NCBI RefSeq assembly: GCF_014529535.1
Contig: NW_023503608.1
Span: forward strand, 9,226,501-9,290,500
Direction: 5' to 3'
DNA length: 64,000 nt
DNA from: Bradysia coprophila
Taxonomy: Eukaryota > Arthropoda > Insecta > Diptera > Sciaridae
Shown: positions 14,001 through 24,398 of the stretch, piece after piece
Layout of the letters: each line of letters opens with the position of its first letter
Position numbering within the stretch: the stretch's first letter is position 1
Notes under the pieces: model-generated
Databases searched by the model: none
What the model was told of the DNA's origin: nothing
The model's input: only the letters and a program-made list of their open reading frames with translations
Translations under genes and position numbers: made by a program

Positions 14001-14972
14001 CAACACAATGTGACATAAATACACTTATAGGGTGTTAGATGGATGGGAGTTTAGCAGAATTCACTCGCATAGAAAAATATTAACTTCAAATGGATTTTTA
14101 TGATGTGCATTTATTTCGACTTTAGTTTTACGAATGGAAAGGAGCAAGTGAGCACTTTGGTGACCTATTGAACGAGTCGTTTGTCGTTAAAGTGGACATT
14201 TATTTTGAATTTTTCTATGGAAAAATACTTTTAAGACTTGAGCTATTGAACTGGATCGATGAGCGAATTGAACAGACCAAATGTTTGGAAGTAGAACATA
14301 AGTTTATGTCTACAGTATAGAGTAAGCGTGCTAATCCTCGGACAAGAAAAAAAACGTTTATGAATGAAAGAACAATATGTGTCCAACAACTCATTCTTGT
14401 CCGAGGATTGGTACACGCTTACTCTATGATTGTGAGCTTTTTTGGGACTATTGTGAGAACATTTTTTCATAAGCTTCAGTACTATTGGAGAACCTAAACC
14501 TAAATTCGACTGCAATTTCAAAATTACATGAGCGAGTTAGAAGTATGTTCATTCGCTTTAATTTCTCTGCCAATGCCACTGTCAATGGAGGGGAGGTAAA
14601 TTATATCTTATTTAAGTAACGATGTATCTACGTATCTACTAACATCCCTTTAAGACTGAAATCATCAATTACTGGACTATAAAACATACTTTCAGCACCG
14701 ACATGTATCAGGTCTTTTAGATAATTTCTGCTTCTGTTGTCTTTTATCTCTTGCTGTATGTATCAAAAATTCAAAATAAAATTTCAGAACTACTCACCAC
14801 CGCCATTTTTGTAGCACAAGTAAGGAAAACGCCATACGTTTGCCAAATCTACAGCAAAACCGATAACGGATAATAAAAAGTCCACTTTTCCAGACCATGT
14901 TTCCCTCTGTTCGGAATCGGGTAGCTCGTTTCTTGGTGTACGTGATTTAACCACTTGTCCTATTGGAGACAT
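2009..14972 (-). CDS. DAT: Sodium-dependent dopamine transporter (SLC6 family)
   Basis: Plasma-membrane Na+/Cl- symporter that returns dopamine to the neuron. Coding exons, in transcript order: 14798-14972, 6442-6576, 6210-6364, 5138-5220, 4934-5072, 4781-4877, 4532-4673, 4232-4469, 3676-4173, 2009-2119 (590 aa; fly DAT is slightly longer). All introns are GT/AG and phases agree. TM1 carries [20 protein letters not shown]; Asp42 is the amine-contacting aspartate expected in monoamine carriers. Other markers are [20 protein letters not shown] (TM2), [40 protein letters not shown] (TM6) and TLGLDSSFGGSEA (TM8). The second extracellular loop is short, with N-glycosylation sites NIT and NET. The C-terminus ends KEGEEV. 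Similarity to fly DAT, as I remember it, is clearly stronger than to the serotonin transporter. The reading frame stays open upstream of the chosen ATG to an acceptor at 15020-15021, so a longer N-terminus from an upstream exon is possible. Confidence 0.95.
2291..2601. repeat. TCAGGT-rich dispersed element, copy 1 (DAT intron 9)
   Basis: Starts ATAAGACTCGAAACAGGTCA and ends with an inverted version (GATCTGTTCCGACCCTTA). The interior is unusually rich in TCAGGT/ACCTGA words on both strands. A related element with the same ends is at 55003-55350, and a more diverged one lies near 58556-58720. It lies inside the intron between DAT coding exons 9 and 10. Confidence 0.65.
5291..6074. repeat. Tandem duplication in DAT intron 3, second copy interrupted by a MITE
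   Basis: Copy A (about 5291-5551) and copy B (about 5588-5815 plus 6051-6074) share long nearly identical blocks, for example around TGTTAGCTTTTATAGCAATT and TCACTGTTGTCTGCTGATAT. Copy B is split by the 227-bp foldback at 5816-6042. Copy A runs through the same point without interruption and so keeps the empty site. Both lie between DAT coding exons 3 and 4. Confidence 0.9.
5816..6042. mobile_element. hAT-like MITE with 8-bp target-site duplication
   Basis: Terminal inverted repeats start CAAGGCTGTATACTT and continue GGGGAGGTCACGCAGA; the right end is the mirror image. The element is flanked by ATAAAAAT on both sides (5808-5815 and 6043-6050), which fits the nTnnnnAn preference of hAT transposases. 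A second inner inverted pair (TGAATTTTTTGTAT type around 5900-5960) makes it almost wholly self-complementary. It has no coding capacity and must have been mobilised in trans. Confidence 0.88.
8509..8641. mobile_element. Foldback/MITE, 133 bp, in DAT intron 1
   Basis: A long near-perfect hairpin: the left arm contains CCAGTGAAGTAATTTGATAT, then CTCGTATCCAGATGAGTAAA. The right arm is its inverse through TTTACTCATCCTTATACGAG and ATATCAAATTATTTCACTGG. The loop is short. It lies about 120 bp from the edge of the 37-bp satellite. Confidence 0.8.
10673..10945. mobile_element. hAT-like foldback element inside satellite, copy 1
   Basis: 273-bp element with inverted ends (left CGAGGGGTAATCACT, right read inward CAAGGGGGTAATCACT) and inner arms built from repeated GGTAAATCAC / CAGTAAATCA words. 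It is flanked by ATTTAAAC on both sides (10665-10672 and 10946-10953), a piece of the satellite unit duplicated on insertion. The 8-bp duplication fits the hAT consensus nTnnnnAn. Confidence 0.88.
11358..11630. mobile_element. hAT-like foldback element inside satellite, copy 2
   Basis: Same 273-bp element as at 10673-10945, nearly base for base, including the ATTTAAAC flanks (11350-11357, 11631-11638). It lies exactly 685 bp further on. The satellite units between the two copies also match in order, so this copy most likely arose by tandem amplification of array plus insertion rather than by a second transposition. Confidence 0.88.
14317..14427. mobile_element. Foldback/MITE, 111 bp, in DAT intron 1
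   Basis: Arms ATAGAGTAAGCGTGCTAATC + CTCGGACAAGA and TCTTGTCCGAGGATTGG + TACACGCTTACTCTAT are inverted copies around a loop containing ATGAATGAAAGAACAATATG. A diverged relative with a similar loop (TGTTCTTTCGTTTATT ... AATGAATGAAATGACAATA) and similar ends lies near 40840-40975. Confidence 0.75.
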
Positions 14973-15226
14973 CGCCGCTAAGGCGACGCCCTCGCTATTT
15001 TTGTAGCCACGCTCTAACCCTATGAAAGAGGAAATGAAAATGAGAAAAGAATTGTGCTATGTGACGACATAGGTACAATCATCAAAATTAAGTTAGAAAG
15101 GCATTCATTAAATAAGTATGTTCCTAAAACGTAATATACGTCGTAGGTCAGCTAAACAAAGGCAACGTTGAATCGATACCATTCACGATATTCTCGCTAC
15201 GCTCGTATGGAAAACTTAGGACTAAT

Positions 15227-15330
15227 CAGGGCCTATTTTTAGGAATTTAATTCTTAGATTAAGGACCCTAAGAATTTTTAGGATTTTTTTAAAGAATTTT
15301 ATAGAAGTAAATTCCTTAAAATAGGCCCTG
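15227..15330. mobile_element. Short CAGGGCC-ended MITE (hAT-like)
   Basis: 104 bp, starting CAGGGCCTATTTTTAGG and ending CCTTAAAATAGGCCCTG, with an AAGAATTTTTAGGAT-type palindromic interior. It is flanked by GGACTAAT (15219-15226) and GGACTTAT (15331-15338), an 8-bp duplication with one difference. The ends resemble those of the elements at 35468-35813 and 37951-38114. Confidence 0.8.
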
Positions 15331-16856
15331 GGACTTATGCTGAAATAATCAACATTTCAGAACCTGGTGCACAAGATACTATTTCAATTCATTTGTTCAT
15401 CCACTGATTCCCGTCCTCACACTTTATAAAATAAAACGCTCCGAACAAGGATCTAACGTACGATTAATGTATTAATGTCCTATTAAGACCCTGCTTTTCA
15501 ACAAAAGTAACAATAAGCCTTAAAATTCCTGACATTTCACTTAACATTTCCACATACATAAGAAAAACAATGAATGAAAGTCATTCATGAATACAAATGC
15601 AGATTATAAATCAAATTCCTAAACATGATTAATGAGTGTTGTCAATACAAACTGTGCTTCATTATTTACAAAATTAAAATTCTTAAATTAATTAAAATTC
15701 CTTAAAAAAAAACATTTTTTTAATAGTTGATCGAATTCTCATATTCATTTTTTAAGAATTTTAATCTCAGATTGACTTGATAATTGAGTGCCCGGAGTAT
15801 TTAATTTATGATCAATATAATTATTGTTTCTCGTTACGATAATCATGTGAATACTAATAACAGAATTCTTTCTTCAGAAAATGTATGTTGACAAACACTT
15901 AATGTATCATTGTTAGCACGCTCGAACATACTTTAACGTTATAATATCCTACATTGATCAAGTAAGAATTTATCTCGAATAAATTGAAGAGCCAAGTCAC
16001 CAGCAAAAACTGAAAAACCCCATTTGGTTTATTAGTTATTTTATGAAGACTGTAAAATTTTATTTATAATTTAAAAATAAATCGCCTCGAAAATTAATAA
16101 AATTCATTGATTACCTCAATACTATTGAGTCAGTAGTCGATATGAGGCTAAATTCGTGTCACTGGTCGTTTCATTGAGCTGCAAACGACTTTTAACACGA
16201 CATAAAGAGTCCTACGAGTACCCGTTCAATTAGAGCGAATTGGGATTTGTTTATGTGATTTCGGAATTTTATGTGGATAATGTTTGTGTTTGCATTGACT
16301 TCCAATTAAATTCGGATTGAAGGTTTCGTAAGTTTTGTCGTGTTCAGTTGAGTATATTGGTCATTTGAAGAAAAAAAATTCTAAGTCTGAATTCAATTGG
16401 AATTATACATTCTGTAAAATGGTGTAATATTGAATAACAGCAAAGGCATTCCAAATGTTATATGCTATATGCTATATCTATAGTCGATGTACGAAAAAAT
16501 TATTTCAAGTTTCTGCATTGCAAACCTTGGATTTGCATATTAATATAATTTATATAAATGTTTGTTTAACCAGCAGAACATATTACGTACTCGTTCAATA
16601 ATTCTGACATTAACTCACGATAAATAAAATTCTATCGATATGCAAAGTGTTACACTAAAATCTCTGAAAAAATGTAGTTAAAAAGTCTGTTGAAATAGTA
16701 TATTACACTTATCAATGTGAAAGACAACTAATGTGAAAGAGATCTGGCCGTATTCGTTTTAAACTTGCGAAAGTGGTGCCAGTCAGTCCTTTCAAATGAC
16801 CAGACCACGTTTGACAAATGATAAAAATTGTGCATCTTATGTGCGATCCGTGTGAA

Positions 16857-16974
16857 AGGCGAGGCCGAGGTCGGTCATTTCACGAGAAGCTATTTCTATC
16901 GTTTTTCCTATTGACAAGTGAGATATTTTACTTAAAAATGTGAGGTAAAGTGATCTCGGCCTCGCCCCAATTCG
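16857..16974. repeat. Hairpin with GGCGAGGCCGAG arms
   Basis: GGCGAGGCCGAGGTC at the left and GATCTCGGCCTCGCC at the right are inverted copies about 85 bp apart. The GC-rich arms stand out in the AT-rich surroundings. It belongs with the other GAGGCGAAGCCGAG-like motifs of the window. Confidence 0.55.
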
Positions 16975-19900
16975 GTGAATTTCACTAAAAAAGTACAATT
17001 TCCATTATTTCCAGCAATGTGCTTTTTTACAATGCAAATCTCAATGGTAATACTAACAGTAAGTATGATTTTAAAACGAATGACTGAAGTACAAGAGGTT
17101 TCATTCGCACTCAAGTAAGTAAAGGTATGTGAGTGGATTATCCTGGAATAATTTTAATCACTACGAGATGTCGTGGATTAGTCATGATAAAAAAAACCAT
17201 AAATCATTGGGTACTTTATCATACCAAGGCTGTGAACTTTGTAAGGTTGACTATTTCAGCCTCAATTTCTTGTAAACGAAATGAGAAGTGGACTTTTTTT
17301 TTGTTATTACAGGGTTATTTAATCACATTTATTTAAAAAAAGCAAATGCCGATTCAACTAAATTAGTATGACTTTAATTGACAAGGCTGACATTCCTGCC
17401 TACAGATAAACGCGTTTAAAGCTTAAATGAAACAAATGAAATCTTATATATTTAACAAACTTTTTGTTCAGTGGTTCGTGGTTGGACGGTACAAAGAGCA
17501 TAAACATCCAAATCCAAAGTGACGAAGAACGAACCTACTGTGAAAAAGTAAAATGTACGAACGTCATTTATAAAGCCGCAAATACCAAACGTCCACATTT
17601 ATCTTTTAAATTTGTAAATAAATAGAAGTCTGAAAAGTTTTTCCTTGACTATATGGCTAAAACACCGGTCGCTCATTTGAGACACCAAAGGAAGTAATAT
17701 TTATAAAATGATGTTGTTATGCACTAGTATCAAAAAATAATCTAAAACAGTCTAGTGTCGTTACTATACAATGATATACTAAGTACACAATTTTTGTAAC
17801 TAAAAAGTTTTGTATAAAATGAAGAGTTAATATGTACTTTACCTCCTGCAAGCAGATAAAATAACATTTTTATTTCAAACATGACTTTGTTTGTAGATTG
17901 GGCTAATGTGATTGGCAACATGAAAATAAATTCCGCCTAAAATTATCGCACTTAACAATCGTTTTGTCTATGAATGTTGGTTGGACTGTGTGCACGAATT
18001 ATTTAATTAACAATTTGTTTTACGCGCCGTGCAATTACAACCACTTAACAATCTTTTGAGACGAAAAAGATTTGAGTTCAGCAGATTAAAAGCGAACGAA
18101 TGGAATATATAAAAAAAATGAAATGAAAAACATTGAAAGTACGAAACAAAAAGTATTCCGGAAATTTTATTCATTAGAACCAATTTAGGTTTCCTTTTTG
18201 ATGAGTTTTTTTATGTGATTTGTTGAGTTCATATTCGGATTAAATAGTTTACAATTTCTGCACAATTATATTTTGTTCATAAATTACCTGTCGGTTCCAC
18301 TCGTTTGTTCATTGTTACGCAATTCTATTCAGGAGCTACTAGTGCTGTGTACGTACATATAAGTGATGTATATATTCAAATTTTTATTTTTGATTATAAT
18401 CATTCAATTTAATAAAGCATTTCGGGTTTTTGCACGATTTTAGAAGGTTTCATTTATTTAATGTCCACTTTTTAATGACACAAAAGCTGATGCATTTATA
18501 CGACAAAATGTTAAATATTTTCAACGTTTATTTCTGACTCCAACCAGTCACGAATTTCTGTTGTCTACGACACGATTAATACACAATTGTGGTATACGTT
18601 TAGCCGTTCTGTAATAATTACGTACTTTTGATTAAAAATGAACCGCAAATGTAGAATATGGCTTGTTAACCTGTTACTGACGGCAATCATATGATCAGTT
18701 TTATTATCGGGTCTATTACTTCCATCTTTCAAAGTATTTTTTAGGCTGTTGATTTCAAATCTTGTACTTCAATTTTTTTAAGATGTATGTTTTACTGTAC
18801 AAAGGACCATATTACCCAGAGCTTGTCATTATTTATGTCGTTGTTATCGATAACAGATGAATGCCCGTATATGACGAGTGAATTTACCTCCTGGAAAGAG
18901 TTCGTTACATCTACTTACGCTAAGAAGAATGTGTATCTATGTCCAAGTTTCTGTTTTGAGGCATGGCAAGTTTGATTGTCAGGCAGAATCATGACATGTA
19001 CCTTTTACCTGATTGAGATAAAGTATGTTTTCTAGACCTTCGACCGACACGGACTTGCTACTTCACAAAAACGAAACTTGGAAACTGGAATGTAACAGCG
19101 AAAAGCTTAGTAATAATGAAGTACAAGATTTGATACTAAGAGATAAACCGCATCACTCTTCCGTTTACCTTGAAATTTTGTTTACATTGTTCAAAGAAAA
19201 GAAAAAAAAACAAATCTTGACTTCCAAAGATTGATTTGATGACTGAATTCAATGTCATTAAGATTTACACAATCTCTACCGGATAGAAACGGTTGAGGGT
19301 GTCATTCCCGATTGTAAAATTCGTCGAGAGGGATGTCGTCAGTCTATGCAATAAAACAACGCACAGCGTTGAATAAAACAATAATTTGTAACAAAGATTC
19401 GTAATCGCACCACTAAATGAAATATGTCACTCAATAATCCATTACATGAGTCTCTTTCATACAATCTCAGCCAGAAAAAAAACCTTAAATTGTCACAACG
19501 TCCTACAATCTATTACACTAAGTGCCGTTGAATTGTTACACATGAAATCAAATAAAAACGACAAGAAGGACGGTACGCGAAACGGAATAAACGAAAGCTA
19601 TGGAGTTATTTCACAGACAAACACGGCAAGACTAAAAGTGTTTACGGCATTCATTCAGTGACTTTTACTATACCAACCTCCCGCTCTTCGCACGATTAGG
19701 TGGGTAATTTCGGCCTAATGTGTCAACCAGTCAACCTGTTACATTTGATTTGATATTCATGTTCTACAATAAGAATCTTTTTTTTACTTTAAATTAATTC
19801 ACATTTTGATGGTCACTTCGAGATACATTTTTCTCTTTCATTTCATCGAGCATTTTATGTTTTCTAACAATTTTATTTTGTGTATTATTGCTTATTGCAT

Positions 19901-20222
19901 TTGTGAATTCATGGAATAAGTCTCTTTCCATTCGACTAACTTTTAGTTAAGTAGTTTTGTGGTTTTAATAACAGAAAACAACTTCTTTCTATAAAATACA
20001 TTGCGATTGCGAGTCATTTAACAGTCCTAACCGATTTTTTTGTGAAAAAGTAAATGTGCACCGTATTTGATCAGACGAGTGAATGACTGAATCTGTAGCC
20101 TTGGCCTTGAACGAAAACAATTGAAAGATATGTCTTTATTCAGGAACTATTAGATATTAGGAGTAGAATTTGGACTAGTAAGCAACTGTCAATGTCAATG
20201 TTGTTGTTTAATAGTTATTTAT

Positions 20223-20341
20223 CTACCAAGGTAGGTATGAAGGTATTTTTTCGCACTAGATGTCGATTGTCGATCCGAGGCGAAGCCGAGGTCGACAAGA
20301 CGTCGTGTGCGAAAAAATACCGGCATACCTACCGTGGTAGA
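20223..20341. mobile_element. 119-bp foldback with GAGGCGAAGCCGAG centre
   Basis: Left arm CTACCAAGGTAGGTATGAAG, GGTATTTTTTCGCAC, and right arm GTGCGAAAAAATACC, GGCATACCTACCGTGGTAG are inverted copies. The centre is CGAGGCGAAGCCGAGG. The half-sequence ACTAGATGTCGATTGTCG + ATCCGAGGCGAAGCCGAG recurs diverged at 25800-25837. Confidence 0.75.
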
Positions 20342-20343
20342 TA

Positions 20344-20834
20344 CAACGTTTTTCGCAATTTCGGGCCATAATCACCTTTCCAATGCAAAATATTACCAAA
20401 ATTTCTACCAAACATTCATATGCAAACATGAATTCATTTGAACGATCAAGCAACCTGCACTAAATACACATTGCAATGTGATGAATAGAGACGCGCCAAA
20501 TAAAATCAAGTAGTCAATGCTTAGTATGTACGCTTCAACAATACGTTCTGTATAATTGTGTGACTCTGTAGCCGAATGGCTATGGTCGTTGCTTGGTGTT
20601 TGAAAGAATTTTGGTGTTGGATGTTCAAATCCTGGTCTGTGCAAAGTTTTTATTTATAAAATTTAGTCTTTCTTAAAGGTACTAAGATCTGTAGCGTGCG
20701 AAAAAAAGGTGAAAAAGCCCAAGTGCGAAAAAAATAATCAAAAACGCACTGTGAAATAAATACCTTCAAAACGACACTAAATGGATGCATGGAAAGGTGA
20801 TGATTATGGACCGGAATTGCGAAAAAAACAAACA
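20344..20834. repeat. Inverted-repeat-bounded segment enclosing a tRNA-like sequence
   Basis: CGTTTTTCGCAATTTCGGGC + CATAATCACCTTTCC near 20345-20380 is inverted at 20783-20832 (GGAAAGGTGATGATTATGG, ACCGGAATTGCGAAAAAAAC). The interior of about 400 bp contains the tRNA-like promoter boxes noted separately. No protein-coding frame is recognised inside. Confidence 0.65.
20561..20641 (+). other. tRNA-derived sequence (possible SINE head or tRNA pseudogene)
   Basis: TAGCCGAATGG (20569-20579) fits a Pol III A box and TGTTCAAATCC (20622-20632) fits a B box, at a spacing normal for tRNA genes. The T stem around TTCAAAT does not pair properly (GGATG against CCTGG) and the acceptor stem is poor, so a working tRNA is unlikely. 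A tRNA-derived SINE remnant is the better guess. Confidence 0.4.
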
Positions 20835-21246
20835 ATTCTTTCTTGTATTTTAAAATTTGAGGTCCTACATTTACCTAAATATAAACTAATAATCAACAAT
20901 GCTTGATAGGACTATTTGTTGTTGAAGTCATATCGTATTTGAGGTACCGTAGACTCTTCTCTCTTTTCGTACTACAGTGGAAGAATTATAGAAAGTTATA
21001 TTTTCAACAATTACAATCCAATCGACGTTATTCATTCCACATGCGATTTACACTTTATAATCCATATACATACGTAAATGTCGTAACGTTGGCAATGCAT
21101 GTGGATTGAATAAGGAGAATTGGATTGTAAATGTAACTTCTTATAATTCCGGGACTGTATCCTTAGGAAAATTATTAAAGGGAATCATTGGAAAAGGCCT
21201 TATAAAGATTTTAATCTTTTGCTCCATTTGTATCGCTGAATGTTTG

Positions 21247-21482
21247 CTAATAGTTCCTAACGCATTCTAAAATACTTTTTTAACAAATGCTGGAATCGAA
21301 TTCGCTAAAAAAAAGCCTTTTAGCATAAGTTAGGAAGAATGCTTTTTCTAAACGACGTTGGAAATAAGCGACGAAGTCGCGATATTTTACCACTAGTTAG
21401 GAAAAAGTATTCCGCCTCCGGCTCGAGCTGGAACCCTGTCATTCGCTAAAAAAGCATTTTATCATGCGTTAGAAAAATAACT
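21247..21482. repeat. Degenerate foldback element
   Basis: TAATAGTTCCTAACGCATTC at the left and CATGCGTTAGAAAAATAACTATTA at the right (read in 20-base pieces) are inverted relatives. Internal inverted words such as TTCGCTAAAAAA and AGTTAGGAA recur. The element is diverged and no target duplication is evident. Confidence 0.5.
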
Positions 21483-21641
21483 ATTACCAGGTATATTACA
21501 AGATGTGATTGCCACATATCACTCATTTTTGTCGTTGCTATCGATGACAGATGATCTAAATCTGTCAAATATAATGAAAAAGCACTGGTGTTAACGTCCA
21601 ATGGTTACTCTTTTGAATAATCTCACGTTGCAAGATTTAGC

Positions 21642-23390
21642 CAACATTTGTGGAAGGGGTGCCCGAAAATTCCGATCGAAAATCTCGAGTTATTCATAAA
21701 AAACCGAAAAAATGATGTCAAGTCTTCTTTTTTGTTGTTCCACCAAAATCCGGGTTTTCAAAATTTTTCTTGCATTTTTCCTTATTCTAGAGAACCCAAA
21801 GTATCCAAAACAAATTAAAGAAAAAAAAAGTTTTTTGACTTGTGAGAAATGAAGTTTTGAAGGTTTGGAGTAGGGGGGTCCAGAATCGTATGAGAAAATA
21901 AAAGTTTCGAGAAAGTTGGCGGACCCCGGGGAAAACGAACCTATATGACCCACTGATAAAAAATATATATGGGGCCGATGCGATCCGAGTTGGTTTATGG
22001 GTCGCGCAATGACGAAATATGTGAAAAACCACGAAAATGAGGGTTAAAGAAAAATTGAACGTAACTAACAGATGCTGAGGTCACTTCTTAAGGTGAGTTG
22101 GATTATTTCACTTCAGAATAATTCAAAGAAACCGATTTGATGATTTGTAAGTGCATTCGCAGCTCCCAAGTCAGTCAAAGGTTCCCAATGTGTTCACTCA
22201 GTCTTTGGGTTCTTCCAAAACATTTATGGGATGTGCATCGGATATATTTATGTCTAACGAGAGCTTATGGCATAAGCTTTCATTGCAAAAAGAAATTTTT
22301 TCGAAAACAATTTTTTGAAGCTATATCGATTTTGGTGCAAAAATGTCAGGGTCGTGAACTCAGGCAATTTTCAAATGACTGTTACGTCATGACACCAACT
22401 TGAAACTTATTGTGTGTGGGCTCGTTAGAAAGCCACTGTCATTACCTTTACAACGACACCTAACACTTAATTTTAAGAGTGACCTCGCCTGACTTTGTAT
22501 TACTTGGAAATTATCTGTCGATTTTTGTCTATATCAATATTGTTAGGTGTGCTCAGACGATATAAAAATTCCAAAAAAATGAAAAAAACGCATTTTTGAT
22601 GCTTTTGCATCTAATCTAAGTTGTCTGGACCAAAAAAGTTTGATATTGTCGTTAAAAAAATTTTCGCATACAAAGTAATGGAAAAAATGTATGGAAAATG
22701 TCAGTGTTTTTTCACACGTTTCGTCCTTGAGCGACCCATAAACCTACTCGGATCGCATCGGCCCCATATACAATTTTTATCAGGAGGCCATAAAGGTTTA
22801 TTTTCCCCGGGGTCCGCCAACTTCCTCGACACTTTTATTTTTTGGACCCCCCTAGTTTGGAGGTTTGACCCGCGTGAAAACAAATTTTGACTTTATTCCG
22901 TCATACTCAAGATACATTCCAAAAAACTTTTACTGAAAAAGAACATCCTGGAGCAGCATTTCAAGAAACAACTATTTTTCTTGCATGTTGAAAATTTGCT
23001 TATACGCTGGAAAATGGCCGATTCGTAGGAAATACTACGCACAATTTTCGATTATTTCGTTCGACGATTTTGTTTGATATTGGATGGAAATGATGTTTTA
23101 TTGCTCTTTAACCAATTTTAAATTAACTAGAAAGGTTTTTGTGAAAAATCAGTAATGCGCAAATTTCGTGAGTTTTCCTATTTTTCAGTATATTTCACAC
23201 AAAACTCGAATAAATACACCTGATGATTTAAGCAAATAATTTCTAGATTTTGAATCATAAATGTTAAAAATCTGTGGGAAAAAACATCAAAGAAGTTTTG
23301 CTAAGTGGTTGTAGACGTAACCCAAAGTCATTGTCGTAGAGTCAGTGAAAGCGTTTTGGAATTTTTGGGCATCCTTCCCACAAATGTTGC
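21642..23390. mobile_element. Large (about 1.75 kb) foldback element
   Basis: Ends are inverted: CAACATTTGTGGAAGGGGTG + CCCGAAAATTCC at the left against GGAATTTTTGGGCATCC + TTCCCACAAATGTTG at the right. A second inverted pair lies inside, 21860-22045 against 22715-22880, sharing TTTATGGGTCGC, TGGGGCCGATGCGATCCGAG, GTTGGCGGACCCCGGGG and GGGGGGTCCA. I see no transposase. The open frames across the inner arms are mirror images of one another and not genes. Confidence 0.75.
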
Positions 23391-24371
23391 CCCTGGGATA
23401 ATCCACTTTTTAAATTTAAGATTAGTCAAAAGTGTAACTATACCCATATATTGTGGACGTTAGTACCCGCACTATAATTGTAATGGCCCAATATATTTCA
23501 GTGTGAGTTTCTTCTTTGAAGAATTTTATTTTGAAGGACTAGACTTTGAGGAACGATATGTAATAAATGGCACATTTTAGTTGGATGCTGTAAAACAACT
23601 TTTTGATTAAAAATTGAAAATCACAAAAGATTTTGGTCCTGGCTCATTGAACGAAACCACCGAAAATTTAATCTTTGCATTTCTTAGAAATAAATGAGAA
23701 AGATATTTCTGTGACCACGTCACATTTTTCATTATCATCCCTTAATTTCTTGTTGTTGGGAAATTTAATAATGTACATTTTCCGAATAAATCTGAAAAAA
23801 AAACTGGAAAAATAAAAAAATCGGAAACTTTAAATTCCCAAAAATAAAAAGGGTGCAATTTTAGAAGATTGATATTAAAATTTTCCAAAATTTTTGTAAA
23901 TCTTTTGAAGCAAATTTCTTTTTTACCTCAAATTAGACTCAGAAAACTAATAAAATTTCTAGGAAAATCCCAGTCTATGTTTCATTTTTTCAATAAATAT
24001 TTTATGTCCACTTTAAAAACGTTTTTCTCATTGATTGATTGTGATGTTGCTGGTCAAACAAAAACGATTTATTGAAAAAAATTTAATGCCTCAGGAATGG
24101 GAAAAATGAGTTGTTCATTTAATCTCTAGTCAAATTCCCAAGCAATGCAGCGACTAAAATAAATTTGGTTTCCAAATCTCTTCTCTTTTATGTGCATCTC
24201 TCCTCTCATCCTAAATAATTCACTTAAACTTTTCATCTTCTGATGTGTTAACTACATAAATTGAATAAAAATTGATTTCACTTAAAAGTGGATTTCCGGT
24301 AAAATTTCAAATTGTTCTTAAGATAAAATCCTTTTTGATGATAGTGCGATTCCCACTCTCAAATTTTGCAT

Positions 24372-24398
24372 AAAGTGTAGGTACCGTACCTACACTTT
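24372..24398. repeat. Perfect 13+13 palindrome
   Basis: AAAGTGTAGGTAC, one C, then GTACCTACACTTT. It could form a short hairpin or bind a dimeric factor. Nothing nearby assigns it a role. Confidence 0.6.

Noticed and set aside
14790..14972. Serotonin transporter as identity of the minus-strand SLC6 gene
   Set aside because: Blocks such as [38 protein letters not shown] and [13 protein letters not shown] match insect DAT rather than SERT as I recall them.
20561..20641. Functional tRNA gene
   Set aside because: Box A and box B are present but the T stem and acceptor stem do not pair, so a working tRNA is unlikely.
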